In this document: piece by piece, positions 48,324-56,057 of the stretch
Layout: every line of letters begins with the position of its first letter
Position numbering within the stretch: the stretch's first letter is position 1
NCBI GenBank assembly: GCA_005503065.1
Contig: SCOE01000017.1
Coordinates: forward strand, 43,834-107,833
DNA: 64,000 bases
Source of the DNA: Comamonadaceae bacterium ALPHA2B
GTDB lineage: Bacteria > Pseudomonadota > Gammaproteobacteria > Burkholderiales > Burkholderiaceae_C
Direction of reading: 5' to 3'
Notes under the pieces: generated by a model
The model's database searches: none
What the model was told of the DNA's origin: nothing
Seen by the model: only the letters and a program-made list of their open reading frames with translations
Made by a program: the position numbers and the translations under genes

Positions 48324-49027
48324 GACGTCGCTGCTTCGGAAGTGCCGGGCGCCACCGCCAGCGTGTAGCCGGCATTGCGCAGCGTCTTGATGCAGTCCAG
48401 CGGTTCGAGCTTGCGGCGCAGGCGGCTCACGACGATGTCGACCGCACGGGTGTACAGGTCGGCCTCGTGGCCGCGCAGGCGGTTGAGGATGTCGTCGCGG
48501 CTGAAGACCTTGCCCGGCTCGGCGGCCAGCAGCGCGAGCAGCTCGAACTCGGTGCCGGTGAGTTCGACGCGCTCGCCGGCGCGCTGCACCTCGCGGCGGT
48601 CGAGGTCGATGGCCAGGCCTTCGAACACCAGGCGCTGTGCCGAGGCCGCCGGCGCGGGGGCACGCACGCGCTGGCGGCGCAGGATGGTCTGCACGCGCGC
48701 CACCAGCTCGCGCGGTTCGAAGGGCTTGGGCAGGTAGTCGTCGGCGCCCAGCTCCAGGCCGACCACGCGGTCCATCACCTCGCCGCGGGCGGTGAGCATG
48801 ACGATGGGGATGTCGCTTTCCGCACGGATCTGGCGGCACAGCGCGAAGCCGTCCATCTCGGGCAGCATGACGTCGAGGATCGCCGCGTCGTAGTCGCCCT
48901 GCCTCAGTTTGGCGAGGCCTTCGCTCGGCCGCTGCGCGCTGTCGAGCGTGCAGTCGAAACGCGCGAAGTAGGTGGTGAGCGGCGGCGCGAGGTGCACGTC
49001 GTCGTCGATCAGCAGGATGCGCGGCAT
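48320..49027 (-). CDS. OmpR/CpxR-type response regulator
   Basis: 235 residues. The receiver has the acidic triad in LIDDD, phospho-acceptor Asp52 (ILDVMLPEMDG) and Lys101 (LPKPFEP). The winged-helix output domain contains VELTGTEFELLALLAAEPGK and GHEADLYTRAVDIVVSRLRR. It is translated just before its kinase. The Spy-like gene upstream suggests an envelope-stress or metal-responsive CpxR-type role; inferred. Confidence 0.95.
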   Translation of the reverse strand: MPRILLIDDDVHLAPPLTTYFARFDCTLDSAQRPSEGLAKLRQGDYDAAILDVMLPEMDGFALCRQIRAESDIPIVMLTARGEVMDRVVGLELGADDYLPKPFEPRELVARVQTILRRQRVRAPAPAASAQRLVFEGLAIDLDRREVQRAGERVELTGTEFELLALLAAEPGKVFSRDDILNRLRGHEADLYTRAVDIVVSRLRRKLEPLDCIKTLRNAGYTLAVAPGTSEAATS

Positions 49028-49088
49028 GGCGGCATTGTGCCCATGGGAGAACAGGGCGGCGAGCATGAGGCCGGCGGGCATCCGGGCG

Positions 49089-49559
49089 TCACCACGCATC
49101 GCGCGGCCCGAGCCGGCCCAGGTGGGTGGCGCCGAAGCCGCGCGTGTATTTGAGGCCGTAGCCCAGCATGCGGTCGAAGCCGATGTGCGCGGTCCACACG
49201 AGCGCGAAGGCCATCGCCACCGGCGCGCCGAAGGCCAGGCCCGCGCCGCCCAGCAGCGCCGGGCCGACCAGGCTGTGCGTGGTGTTATAGAGCGCCGCGC
49301 CGACGCGGGGGCCGGCGAGGTAGCCGAAGAGCGCGATGTCGGGCGCGAGGAAGAGCAGCGCGAAGCCGCCCCAGCCCGCGCCGAGCTGCGCATAGCCCGC
49401 GACGGCGAGCACGAGCAGCGCCAGCCCTTCGAGGCGCAGCAGCACGCGCACGCCGCCCTGCGCCGCGCCGTCGCCGGACGGGGCGGCCACGGCGCGTCGC
49501 CCTGCGCTGCGTGCCGGCCACGACGCGGTGGCGGCCGAGGCTGCAAGCGGCTCAGCCAT
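49089..49559 (-). CDS. DUF4260 membrane protein
   Basis: 156 residues. A disordered Ala-rich N-terminus (~35 residues) is followed by four hydrophobic segments. Marks: LLFLAPDIALFGYLAGPRVG, ALYNTTHSLVGP and HIGFDRMLGYGLKYTRGF, all typical of DUF4260. The function is unknown. Its ATG overlaps the end of the Spy-like gene by 8 bases and it lies 61 bases before the response regulator. Confidence 0.85.
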   Translation of the reverse strand: MAEPLAASAATASWPARSAGRRAVAAPSGDGAAQGGVRVLLRLEGLALLVLAVAGYAQLGAGWGGFALLFLAPDIALFGYLAGPRVGAALYNTTHSLVGPALLGGAGLAFGAPVAMAFALVWTAHIGFDRMLGYGLKYTRGFGATHLGRLGPRDAW

Positions 49560-50010
49560 GGCGCGACCAGCGGCGTCCGCCGCGGTCCATGAACTCGCGC
49601 ACCTTCTGCTGCTGCGCGGGGTTCAGGTGGTCGAAGAAGTCGGCCGCGGCGGCGATGACCTCGGGGCTGCCGTTGCGCACGGCGGCGGTCTTCTCCTCGA
49701 CCAGCTTCGCGGCCGCGGCCTGGTCAAGCCGGTCGCCGGCGAAGAGCGCCTTGAACTGCGCCCGCGGGTCGCCCGTGCCGCGCATGGCCTGGCGCTGGGC
49801 CTGCAGCTTCTGCGCGAGCACGTCGAGCTTCTGCTTCTGCGTGGCGTCGAGGTCGAGCCTGCTGCCCACGCGTTCGACCATCTTCGCGCGGAATTCGGTG
49901 CTGTCGGCCGCGCCCCAGCCGTGGCGGTGGCCGGCGCAGCCGGCGATGCTGCCGGCAACGAGGGCGCCGCCGAAGAGGCCGAAGAGGGCGCGTCGGATCC
50001 AGGGTTTCAT
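49552..50010 (-). CDS. Spy/CpxP-like periplasmic LTXXQ protein
   Basis: 152 residues. Signal with a possible lipobox (VAGSIAGC) followed by a His-rich start (AGHRHGWG). Mostly helical, with two LxxxQ-type repeats: LDLDATQKQKLDVLA and LNPAQQQKVREFM. Such proteins are periplasmic chaperones or metal sensors that feed back on CpxA/ZraS-type kinases. Upstream of DUF4260 and the two-component genes in one direction, so they probably form an operon. Confidence 0.85.
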   Translation of the reverse strand: MKPWIRRALFGLFGGALVAGSIAGCAGHRHGWGAADSTEFRAKMVERVGSRLDLDATQKQKLDVLAQKLQAQRQAMRGTGDPRAQFKALFAGDRLDQAAAAKLVEEKTAAVRNGSPEVIAAAADFFDHLNPAQQQKVREFMDRGGRRWSRHG

Positions 50011-50055
50011 GATGCGTGTGTCCTTGGGATGAGGGGGTGCAACGCCGGGAACGCG

Positions 50056-50430
50056 TCACTGCGCCGCGTTGGCGCTGCGGGACTGCGCCTCGGCGCGCGC
50101 GTCGACCGGGTTGCGCATCGTCGAGACGACGCGGCTGTTCACGCGCGAGCCGGAGCTCACGTTCTGGTCGGGCGCGGCGGCGGTGCGCACGGCCTCGGCC
50201 TGCACGCCGGCACGGGCCTGCGAGACGGCAACGGTCTCGGCGCCGCGCGAGCCGCGCACCACGTTCTGGTCACGGGCTGCAGCGGCCTGGACGGCCTCGG
50301 CCTGCACCGCGCTGCGGCCGACGGCGCCGGCGGGCGCGTGCACGCCCTCGTAGCTTTCGGCCTGCGCGGCGGTGGTGCCCAGCAGGGCCAGGGCGGAGAC
50401 GGCGAGGAAGGTGGCGCGGATGCTGTTCAT
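50056..50430 (-). CDS. Small secreted protein with internal repeats, function unknown
   Basis: 124 residues from ATG 50430, with AAAGG 7 bases upstream. Signal peptide MNSIRATFLAVSALALLGTT ending AAQA. The mature part has two imperfect repeats around VQAEAVxxAAAxDQNV followed by GSR. Similar short proteins occur in Variovorax, I believe sometimes mislabelled as SNF2 helicases; nothing of that kind is visible here. Same direction as the Spy-like gene, 45 bases upstream. Confidence 0.7.
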   Translation of the reverse strand: MNSIRATFLAVSALALLGTTAAQAESYEGVHAPAGAVGRSAVQAEAVQAAAARDQNVVRGSRGAETVAVSQARAGVQAEAVRTAAAPDQNVSSGSRVNSRVVSTMRNPVDARAEAQSRSANAAQ

Positions 50431-50542
50431 GTCGAGGCCTTTCAAGTGAAAGTGATGAAGGAGCCTCGATGGTGCGCACGCGGGCCGGCGCGGTCTTTTC
50501 AACGCCGTCGCGCTATGTTTCGTTTGATTTCAACGCTATGGA

Positions 50543-50594
50543 AATCAGAGCTTTCCGTGCAGGCGGGGCGGGCGCTGCAACCCGTTTTTCATCC
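50543..50594 (-). repeat. Diverged copy of the dispersed palindromic element
   Basis: Reverse orientation and decayed: AATCAGAGCTTTCCGTGCAG, then GCGGGGCGGGCGCTGCAACC, then a TTTTTC run. It aligns with copy A at the AGCT, GGGCGCTGCA and TTTT positions. It lies 31 bases beyond the ptsI stop. Confidence 0.5.
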
Positions 50595-50624
50595 AAAAGG
50601 CGCGCTGACGGTGGCGCCGAAGGC

Positions 50625-52409
50625 TTACTCGGCCAGCATCCCCGCCGGGTCGTCGGACTCGAGCACGCGCTGCGCCCAGGGCGCGAGCTTGGTGGTGTCG
50701 GCGCGCAGCACTTCCTGCTTGACGGCCAGGATCTGCGAAGGATGCATCGAGAAGCTGCGCAGGCCCAGGCCCAGCAGCAGCCGTGTGAAGTGCACGTCGC
50801 CGGCCATCTCGCCGCACACGCTCACGCCCTTGCCCTGGCGTCGGCACTCTGTGATGGTGTCGGCCACCAGTCGCAGCACCGCGGGGTGCGCGGGGTCGTA
50901 CAGGTGGGCCACGGCCTCGTCGGCGCGGTCGATGGCCAGCGTGTACTGGATCAGGTCGTTGGTGCCGATCGAGAGGAAGTCGAAGTGCCGCAGGAAGAGC
51001 TTGACGGTGAGCGCCGCCGCCGGCACTTCGATCATGGCGCCGAGCTTCACGGCGCCGTGCGCCTGGCCGCGCGCGTCGAGCTCGGCGCGCGCCTGCTCGA
51101 TGAGCGCCAGCGTCTGCCGGATCTCGGCGGCGTGCGCGAGCATCGGGATCAGCAGGTGGACCGCGCCATGCGCCGCGGCGCGCAGGATGGCGCGCAGCTG
51201 CGTGAGGAACATCGCCGGCTCGGCCAGGCTCCAGCGGATGGCGCGCAGGCCCAGGGCGGGATTGAGGTACTCCTGCTTGCCGCTCTTGCCGTCCAGCGGC
51301 TTGTCGGCGCCGATGTCGATGGTGCGGATGGTCACCGGCATGCCCTGCATGCCGTCGATGGCGCGGCGGTAGGCCTCGTACTGCTCCTCCTCGTCGGGCA
51401 GCTTCTCGCCACGCTCGGTGCGGCCCATGAAGAGGAACTCGCTGCGGAACAGCCCCACGCCCACCGCGCCGGCCTTCACGGCGCCGGCGGTGTCGTCGGG
51501 CAGTTCGATGTTGGCGAGCAGCTCGACGCGCTGGTTGTCGAGCGTGACGGCCGGCTTGTGGCGCAGGCGCCAGAGGCGCTCGCGTTCGAGCTCGCCCTGG
51601 CGCTGCTTGAAGCCGTACTCGGCCAGGATGATGGGCGACGGGTCGACGATGACCACGCCGGCGTCGCCGTCGATGATGACCCAGTCGTCCTGCCGCACGA
51701 GCTGGCTGGCGCCGCGTGCGCCGACCACGGCCGGGATGTCCATGCTGCGCGCCACGATGGCGGTGTGCGAGGTGCGCCCGCCGACGTCGGTGACGAAGCC
51801 GGCGAACACGCTCTTCTTGAACTGCAGCATGTCGGCCGGCGCGAGGTCGTGCGCGATGAGCACGAGCGGCGCGTCGAAGCCGTCGTCCGCGCGGTCGTCG
51901 CCCTCCTCGCCGGTGCGCGCCTTGCGCTTGGGCGGCGGCGGCGCGAGCACCGCGGCCGTGCCCTTCATCTGGTGCAGCAGGCGCTCGACGACCTGCTCGA
52001 GGTCGGACTTGCGCTCGCGCAGGTACTCGTCCTCCATCTCGTCGAACTGGCGCGCGACGATCTCCAGCTGCGTGGTGAGCGCCCATTCGGCGTTGTAGAG
52101 GCGCTCGGTGATCCAGTGCTTGACGCCGTCGGTGAGGGCCTCGTCCTGCAGCAGCATCTGGTGCACCTCGAGCAGGGCCGACAGCTCGTGCGGCGCCTCC
52201 TGCGGCGTCATCTGCGCCACGTTGGCCTGCAGGCGCTGCAGTTCCTCGGCCACCGCGTTGCGCGCCGTGCGCACCCGGCCGATCTCGGCCTCGACCTCGT
52301 GCGGCTGCACGAAGTAGTGCGCCACGTCGACCCGGCTGGACACGACCAGCACCGCGCGCCCGATCGCGATGCCGCGGGCGACGGGGAGGCCGTGGAGGGC
52401 GAAGGTCAT
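50625..52409 (-). CDS. ptsI: PTS enzyme I (PEP-protein phosphotransferase)
   Basis: 594 residues. The phospho-accepting histidine is His215 in GGRTSHTAIVARSMDIPAVV. The PEP-binding C-terminal half carries FLFMGRTERG, IRTIDIGADKP and DFLSIGTNDLIQYTLAIDR. Residues ~156-178 form a Pro/charged insertion (PPPPKRKARTGEEG) just before the His domain that E. coli EI lacks. It passes phosphate to HPr, encoded 13 bases upstream. No sugar permease is present, so the chain is probably regulatory. Confidence 0.96.
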   Translation of the reverse strand: MTFALHGLPVARGIAIGRAVLVVSSRVDVAHYFVQPHEVEAEIGRVRTARNAVAEELQRLQANVAQMTPQEAPHELSALLEVHQMLLQDEALTDGVKHWITERLYNAEWALTTQLEIVARQFDEMEDEYLRERKSDLEQVVERLLHQMKGTAAVLAPPPPKRKARTGEEGDDRADDGFDAPLVLIAHDLAPADMLQFKKSVFAGFVTDVGGRTSHTAIVARSMDIPAVVGARGASQLVRQDDWVIIDGDAGVVIVDPSPIILAEYGFKQRQGELERERLWRLRHKPAVTLDNQRVELLANIELPDDTAGAVKAGAVGVGLFRSEFLFMGRTERGEKLPDEEEQYEAYRRAIDGMQGMPVTIRTIDIGADKPLDGKSGKQEYLNPALGLRAIRWSLAEPAMFLTQLRAILRAAAHGAVHLLIPMLAHAAEIRQTLALIEQARAELDARGQAHGAVKLGAMIEVPAAALTVKLFLRHFDFLSIGTNDLIQYTLAIDRADEAVAHLYDPAHPAVLRLVADTITECRRQGKGVSVCGEMAGDVHFTRLLLGLGLRSFSMHPSQILAVKQEVLRADTTKLAPWAQRVLESDDPAGMLAE

Positions 52410-52422
52410 GGCGCAGCCCGAA

Positions 52423-52692
52423 TCACTCGCCTTCGCCGAACTTGTCGTTCATCAGGGCGACCAGCGCATCCATGGCTTCCTGCTCGCGCTCGCCGTGCGT
52501 CTCGAGCTCGACGGTGGCCCCCAGGCCCGCGGCCAGCATCATCACGCCCATGATGCTCTTGGCATTGACGCGCCGGTCGCCGCGCGCGATCCACACCTCG
52601 CAGGGATAGCTGCCGGCCAGCTTGGTGAGCTTGGCCGACGCGCGGGCATGCAGGCCCAGCTTATTGCTGATGGTCACGGATGTCTTGATCAC
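52423..52692 (-). CDS. ptsH: PTS phosphocarrier protein HPr
   Basis: 89 residues from a GTG at 52692. Phospho-histidine His15 (KLGLHARASAKL) and regulatory Ser46 (NAKSIMGVMML) are both present. The Ser46 context suggests HPr kinase control, as is known in betaproteobacteria. The start overlaps the EIIA coding region by 32 bases; the next candidate start would remove the first strand, so the overlap seems real. Confidence 0.96.
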   Translation of the reverse strand: MIKTSVTISNKLGLHARASAKLTKLAGSYPCEVWIARGDRRVNAKSIMGVMMLAAGLGATVELETHGEREQEAMDALVALMNDKFGEGE

Positions 52693-53119
52693 TGTATTTT
52701 CTTCTCACCTGGTTCTGGGGGGCGGCCACGGCCACCTGCATGACGCCGGCCGTGCCACCGGCGATCGCGCGCTGCACCTGGGCCTCGAGCGGCTCGTGCC
52801 GGTAGGTGACGGCACGCAGCAGCATCGGCAGGTTGACGCCCGCGACGAGGCGCGAGCGCACCCCGTCGACGAGCTGCTGCGCCACGTTGCAGGGCGTGGC
52901 GCCGAACACGTCGGTCAGCACCAGCACCTGGGCACGGGGCGCGCGCCCGAGCTGCTGCGCGAGGATGATGCGGGCCGCGCCCAGCGTCTCTTCCGGCGAC
53001 ACGTTGGGCAGCACGTCGAGGGCGCCGACGCAGTCCTCGGCCTCGGGAAAGACATGCAGCGCGCATTGCCGCAGGGCATGGGCCAGCGGCGAATGGGCGA
53101 TGAGGAGGATGCTGTTCAT
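52661..53119 (-). CDS. PTS EIIA component, mannose family
   Basis: 152 residues from ATG 53119. The EIIA-Man fold has its phospho-histidine at His9 (ILLIAHSPLAHAL), with LVLTDVFGATPCNVAQQL in the middle. It stands alone without EIIB, EIIC or EIID and overlaps ptsH by 32 bases. In betaproteobacteria such solitary EIIA-HPr-EI chains regulate carbon storage and metabolism rather than transport sugar. Confidence 0.93.
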   Translation of the reverse strand: MNSILLIAHSPLAHALRQCALHVFPEAEDCVGALDVLPNVSPEETLGAARIILAQQLGRAPRAQVLVLTDVFGATPCNVAQQLVDGVRSRLVAGVNLPMLLRAVTYRHEPLEAQVQRAIAGGTAGVMQVAVAAPQNQVRRKYSDQDIRDHQQ

Positions 53120-53189
53120 GCGGGCGGCGTGGGCTCGCAAGCATTATGCGGGCGCGCCTGCCGCCGTCCCGGGCGTCGGCAGGGCGCGT

Positions 53190-53765
53190 TCATCGCAGGC
53201 GCAGACCGTCGAAGAAGGTCTCGGCCGCATCCGCGGCCGAAGGACGGCCGAGCACCATGGCCTGGTACAGCGTGATGCCGCCCTGCCCATCGGGGCCGGC
53301 GAACCAGCGCAGGTGTGCCTCGGCCGGGCGGCCGTCCGCGGCGGCGTGGACCACGTCGAGCGACCACGGCGCGGGCCGGCCCGCGGCGCGCGGCAGGGAC
53401 CAGGGCGCCTCGGTGATCTGCGCGCCGGCCCACGGGCCCTTCGCTGCCTGGCGCCAGGCGGCCAGCCGCACCTCGGCCTGCGACGCATCGCCTCCGGGCA
53501 GGCGTGCGACGGCGAAGGTGGCGCCGCCGGCCTCGCAGCCCGCCATGTCGACGGGCACGGTGGACGTGTCCATCGGCAGGCTGCGCTCGGCGCGGTCGGG
53601 CTTGCAGGGCAGCATGACGACCAGCGACTCGCCCAGCGGCACCTCGCGCCAGTTGAAGACCGGGCTGCAGCCCAGCGCCAGCACCGCCGCGACGAGCAGC
53701 GCGCCGGCCCGCCGCACGGCGGTCGGCGCAAAAGCCCAGCCGGAACTAAAATTGCGCCGCTTCAT
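53190..53765 (-). CDS. Hypothetical lipoprotein
   Basis: 191 residues from ATG 53765. Signal ending in lipobox LALGC (Cys33). The mature part has a beta-rich domain (EVPLGESLVVMLPCKPDRAE) with two further cysteines. No family recognised. Divergent from the TlpA-like gene with a 97-base gap. Confidence 0.7.
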   Translation of the reverse strand: MKRRNFSSGWAFAPTAVRRAGALLVAAVLALGCSPVFNWREVPLGESLVVMLPCKPDRAERSLPMDTSTVPVDMAGCEAGGATFAVARLPGGDASQAEVRLAAWRQAAKGPWAGAQITEAPWSLPRAAGRPAPWSLDVVHAAADGRPAEAHLRWFAGPDGQGGITLYQAMVLGRPSAADAAETFFDGLRLR

Positions 53766-53862
53766 CGATCCGCTCCATGCATCTCCGTCTTCACGCTCGC
53801 CCTGCCCCGCGCTCGGTGCCCCTTGCGGGAGCGCTCGGTCTTCACGCCCGGGGAATTCAGCC

Positions 53863-54360
53863 ATGAAGAAAGCCCTCTATGGTGCCGCAATCGCGGTCGC
53901 GCTGGCGGTAGGCGTCGGCGTCTACGTGAGCACCGGCAGTTCGCCGGCACCCGCCTCGACCTTCGTGCTGCTCGACGGCAGCAAGAAGACCACCGACGAC
54001 CTGAAGGGCAAGGTGACGCTGGTGAACTTCTGGGCCACGAGCTGCGTGACCTGCGTGGGCGAGATGCCCAAGGTGATCGCGACCTACGACAAGTACAAGG
54101 CGAAGGGCTACGACACGCTGGCGGTGGCCATGAGCTACGACCCGCCGAGCTACGTCATCAACTACGCCGAGACGCGCAAGCTCCCCTTCAAGGTCGCCAT
54201 CGACAACACCGGCGCGGTCGCCAAGGCCTGGGGCGACGTGCAACTCACGCCGACCACCTACGTGGTCAACAAGAAGGGCCAGATCGTCAAGCGCTACGTC
54301 GGCGAGCCCGACTTCGCCGAACTGCACCGCCTGATCGAGAAACTGCTGGCCGAGGCCTGA
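53863..54360 (+). CDS. TlpA/ResA-like membrane-anchored thioredoxin
   Basis: 165 residues. An N-terminal anchor or signal (ALYGAAIAVALAVGVGVYV), then a thioredoxin fold with Cys61-Val-Thr-Cys64 (VNFWATSCVTCVGEMPK) and cis-Pro region LTPTTYVVN. It should act as a periplasmic thiol-disulfide reductant, for example in cytochrome c maturation. Cytochrome genes follow within 1.4 kb, but a link is only suggestive. Confidence 0.9.
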   Translation: MKKALYGAAIAVALAVGVGVYVSTGSSPAPASTFVLLDGSKKTTDDLKGKVTLVNFWATSCVTCVGEMPKVIATYDKYKAKGYDTLAVAMSYDPPSYVINYAETRKLPFKVAIDNTGAVAKAWGDVQLTPTTYVVNKKGQIVKRYVGEPDFAELHRLIEKLLAEA

Positions 54361-54368
54361 GCGCTCGG

Positions 54369-54432
54369 CTTTCAAGCCTTTTCAGGGCCCAGCGCCCGCC
54401 CGGCGGGCACTGGATGCTATCAATTTCGTAGC
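54369..54432 (+). repeat. Dispersed ~60-bp palindromic element, copy F
   Basis: Forward copy: TTTCAAGCCTTTTCAGGGCC, then CAGCGCCCGCCCGGCGGGCA, then CTGGATGCTATCAATTTCGT. The core arms form a strong hairpin. It begins 9 bases after the stop of the thioredoxin gene. Confidence 0.85.
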
Positions 54433-54646
54433 AACACACTCCTTGTTCGGCGAGCGCAGCGAAGCCTCCGGGACACCCGAGGAACTGCCTTGGCCAGGCC
54501 TCTGGGAAGGCCTTGCAGGCCGCGCGAGGCCAGTGGCCTCGCCCTTCGCCAGTCACAGAATGTCCACCGGACTTTCTGTGTACGGGCTCAGCCCCCTCCA
54601 ACCCGAAGGTGCCAGAGAGGGGGGAGCCGCGAAGCGGCTGGGGGTG
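54433..54646. repeat. Composite repeat-rich spacer after cytochrome c' gene
   Basis: Two hairpins are visible. One is CACAGAATGTCC (54554-54565) against GGACTTTCTGTG (54569-54580), with one mismatch. The other is AGCCGC-GAA-GCGGCT within a run of G's near 54620-54645, just beyond the cytochrome c' stop. The rest looks like mosaic intergenic repeat sequence; no ORF is supported. Confidence 0.5.
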
Positions 54647-55114
54647 CTACTCCCGATACATGTCGTGGCACGCCTTGCAGGATGCGCCGGCGCCACCGAT
54701 CGCGGCCTTGATGGCATTGAGATCACCGGTCTTTGCGGCAGCCGCCACCTTGGCCACCTCTTCCTCGCCGCGCGTGGCGGCGGCCTTGAACTTGTCCTGC
54801 TCCTTCCAGATGGCCGGCTTGGCCTTGCCGCCCTCGGTGCCGGGGCCGAAGCCCACCCAGGGCATCTTGATCAGCTCGGCCGCACGCGCGGCGCTCGTCT
54901 CGGCCACCTTGGCATCGAAGTCCGCCCGACCGCTGGCCATGTCGGCCACGCGCTTGAAGTTCTGCTGCATTTCCTTGAGGGTCTGCTGGCGGTACTTGAT
55001 CGCGTCCTGCGGGGTGGCGAAGGTGGGCTGCGCCGACGCAGGCACGGCGGCCAGGGCGGCGATGGCCGCGACAAGACCGAAGACAGTGGCGGCAGCGGTA
55101 CGGGAACGAGGCAT
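54647..55114 (-). CDS. Cytochrome c' (class II)
   Basis: 155 residues from ATG 55114 (AAGGA 10 bases upstream; 55138 is an alternative). Sec signal ending VPASAQ. Four-helix cytochrome c' pattern: KYRQQTLKEMQQNFKRVADM at the start and the haem site CKACH at the extreme C-terminus. Such periplasmic proteins bind NO or act in electron transfer. Divergent from a cytochrome b561 gene, a common partner. Confidence 0.95.
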   Translation of the reverse strand: MPRSRTAAATVFGLVAAIAALAAVPASAQPTFATPQDAIKYRQQTLKEMQQNFKRVADMASGRADFDAKVAETSAARAAELIKMPWVGFGPGTEGGKAKPAIWKEQDKFKAAATRGEEEVAKVAAAAKTGDLNAIKAAIGGAGASCKACHDMYRE

Positions 55115-55300
55115 CGTGGGTTCTTCCTTCTCATTCATGAATGCGCCGGGGATGCGGCGCGCGGCAGTGTAGGGGCCGCGTGTCCATGCTCGCGCCAAAG
55201 GGCCCACGCGAGTGCCCGCTTACCGGCCCGCCGCGCAGTTTTGTTAATCTGGCGGGCCGCCCACAGCCGCCGGATGCCGCGCCGCACCTGCCCGCCGCCG

Positions 55301-56005
55301 ATGCCCGTCTCTTCTTCCTCGTCCTCCCCTGCCACAGCACACGCGCGCACCGTGCGCGTCTGGGACCTGCCCACCCGGCTCTTCCACTGGGGCCTGGCGG
55401 CCGCCGTCGTGGGCTTGGTCGTGACGGCCAAGACGGGTGCGATGGACTGGCACTTCCGACTCGGCTATGCGGCGATGGCCTTGCTGGTCTTCCGGCTGGT
55501 GTGGGGCTTCGTGGGCGGACGCTGGTCGCGCTTCTCGAGCTTTTTCTATGCGCCGGGCAGCATGCTGGCCTACCTGCGCGGGCGCCCGCATCCCGACCAC
55601 CTCGTCGGCCACAACCCGCTGGGCGCGGTGTCGGTGTTCGCGCTGCTGGCGGCGCTGCTGCTGCAGGTGGCGACAGGGCTGGTGTCGGACGACGCGATCA
55701 CCTTCACCGGCCCGCTGGCGGCGATGGTGCCCGGCAGTTGGTCCAGCGCCGCGACCAGCTGGCACAAGGGGCCGGGCCAGTGGCTGCTGATCGCGCTGAC
55801 GGCGCTGCACGTGCTCGCCGTGCTGTTCTACGTGGGGGTCAAGCGGGTGCGGATGGTGCGGCCGATGCTGTCGGGCGACCGCGCCCTCGCACCGGGCCAC
55901 GCCGCCCCGTCGAGCCGCGACGACCGGCGCTCGCGGCTGCTCGCGCTGGCACTGTTTGCGGCCAGCGCCGGGCTGGCCGCCTGGGTGTCGACCCTGCAAT
56001 CATGA
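55301..56005 (+). CDS. Cytochrome b561-family dihaem membrane protein
   Basis: 234 residues from ATG 55301; 55274 is possible. Four core membrane helices with haem-ligand histidines: TRLFHWGLAAAVVGLVV, MDWHFRLGYAAMALLVFRLV, ALLLQVATGLV and TALHVLAVLFYVGV. A C-terminal anchor ends the protein. It is similar to Ni/Fe-hydrogenase-type b subunits without a hydrogenase nearby. Expected to pass electrons to a periplasmic cytochrome such as the divergent cytochrome c'. Confidence 0.9.
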   Translation: MPVSSSSSSPATAHARTVRVWDLPTRLFHWGLAAAVVGLVVTAKTGAMDWHFRLGYAAMALLVFRLVWGFVGGRWSRFSSFFYAPGSMLAYLRGRPHPDHLVGHNPLGAVSVFALLAALLLQVATGLVSDDAITFTGPLAAMVPGSWSSAATSWHKGPGQWLLIALTALHVLAVLFYVGVKRVRMVRPMLSGDRALAPGHAAPSSRDDRRSRLLALALFAASAGLAAWVSTLQS

Positions 56006-56057
56006 AGCGGCCGGCGCCCCCCATGCGGCCATGCCGCGCCATGCAGGAGTTGCGGCC

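Noticed and set aside
50056..50430. SNF2 helicase label for the small secreted protein
   Set aside because: No helicase motif is present; it is a 124-residue exported protein with short repeats.
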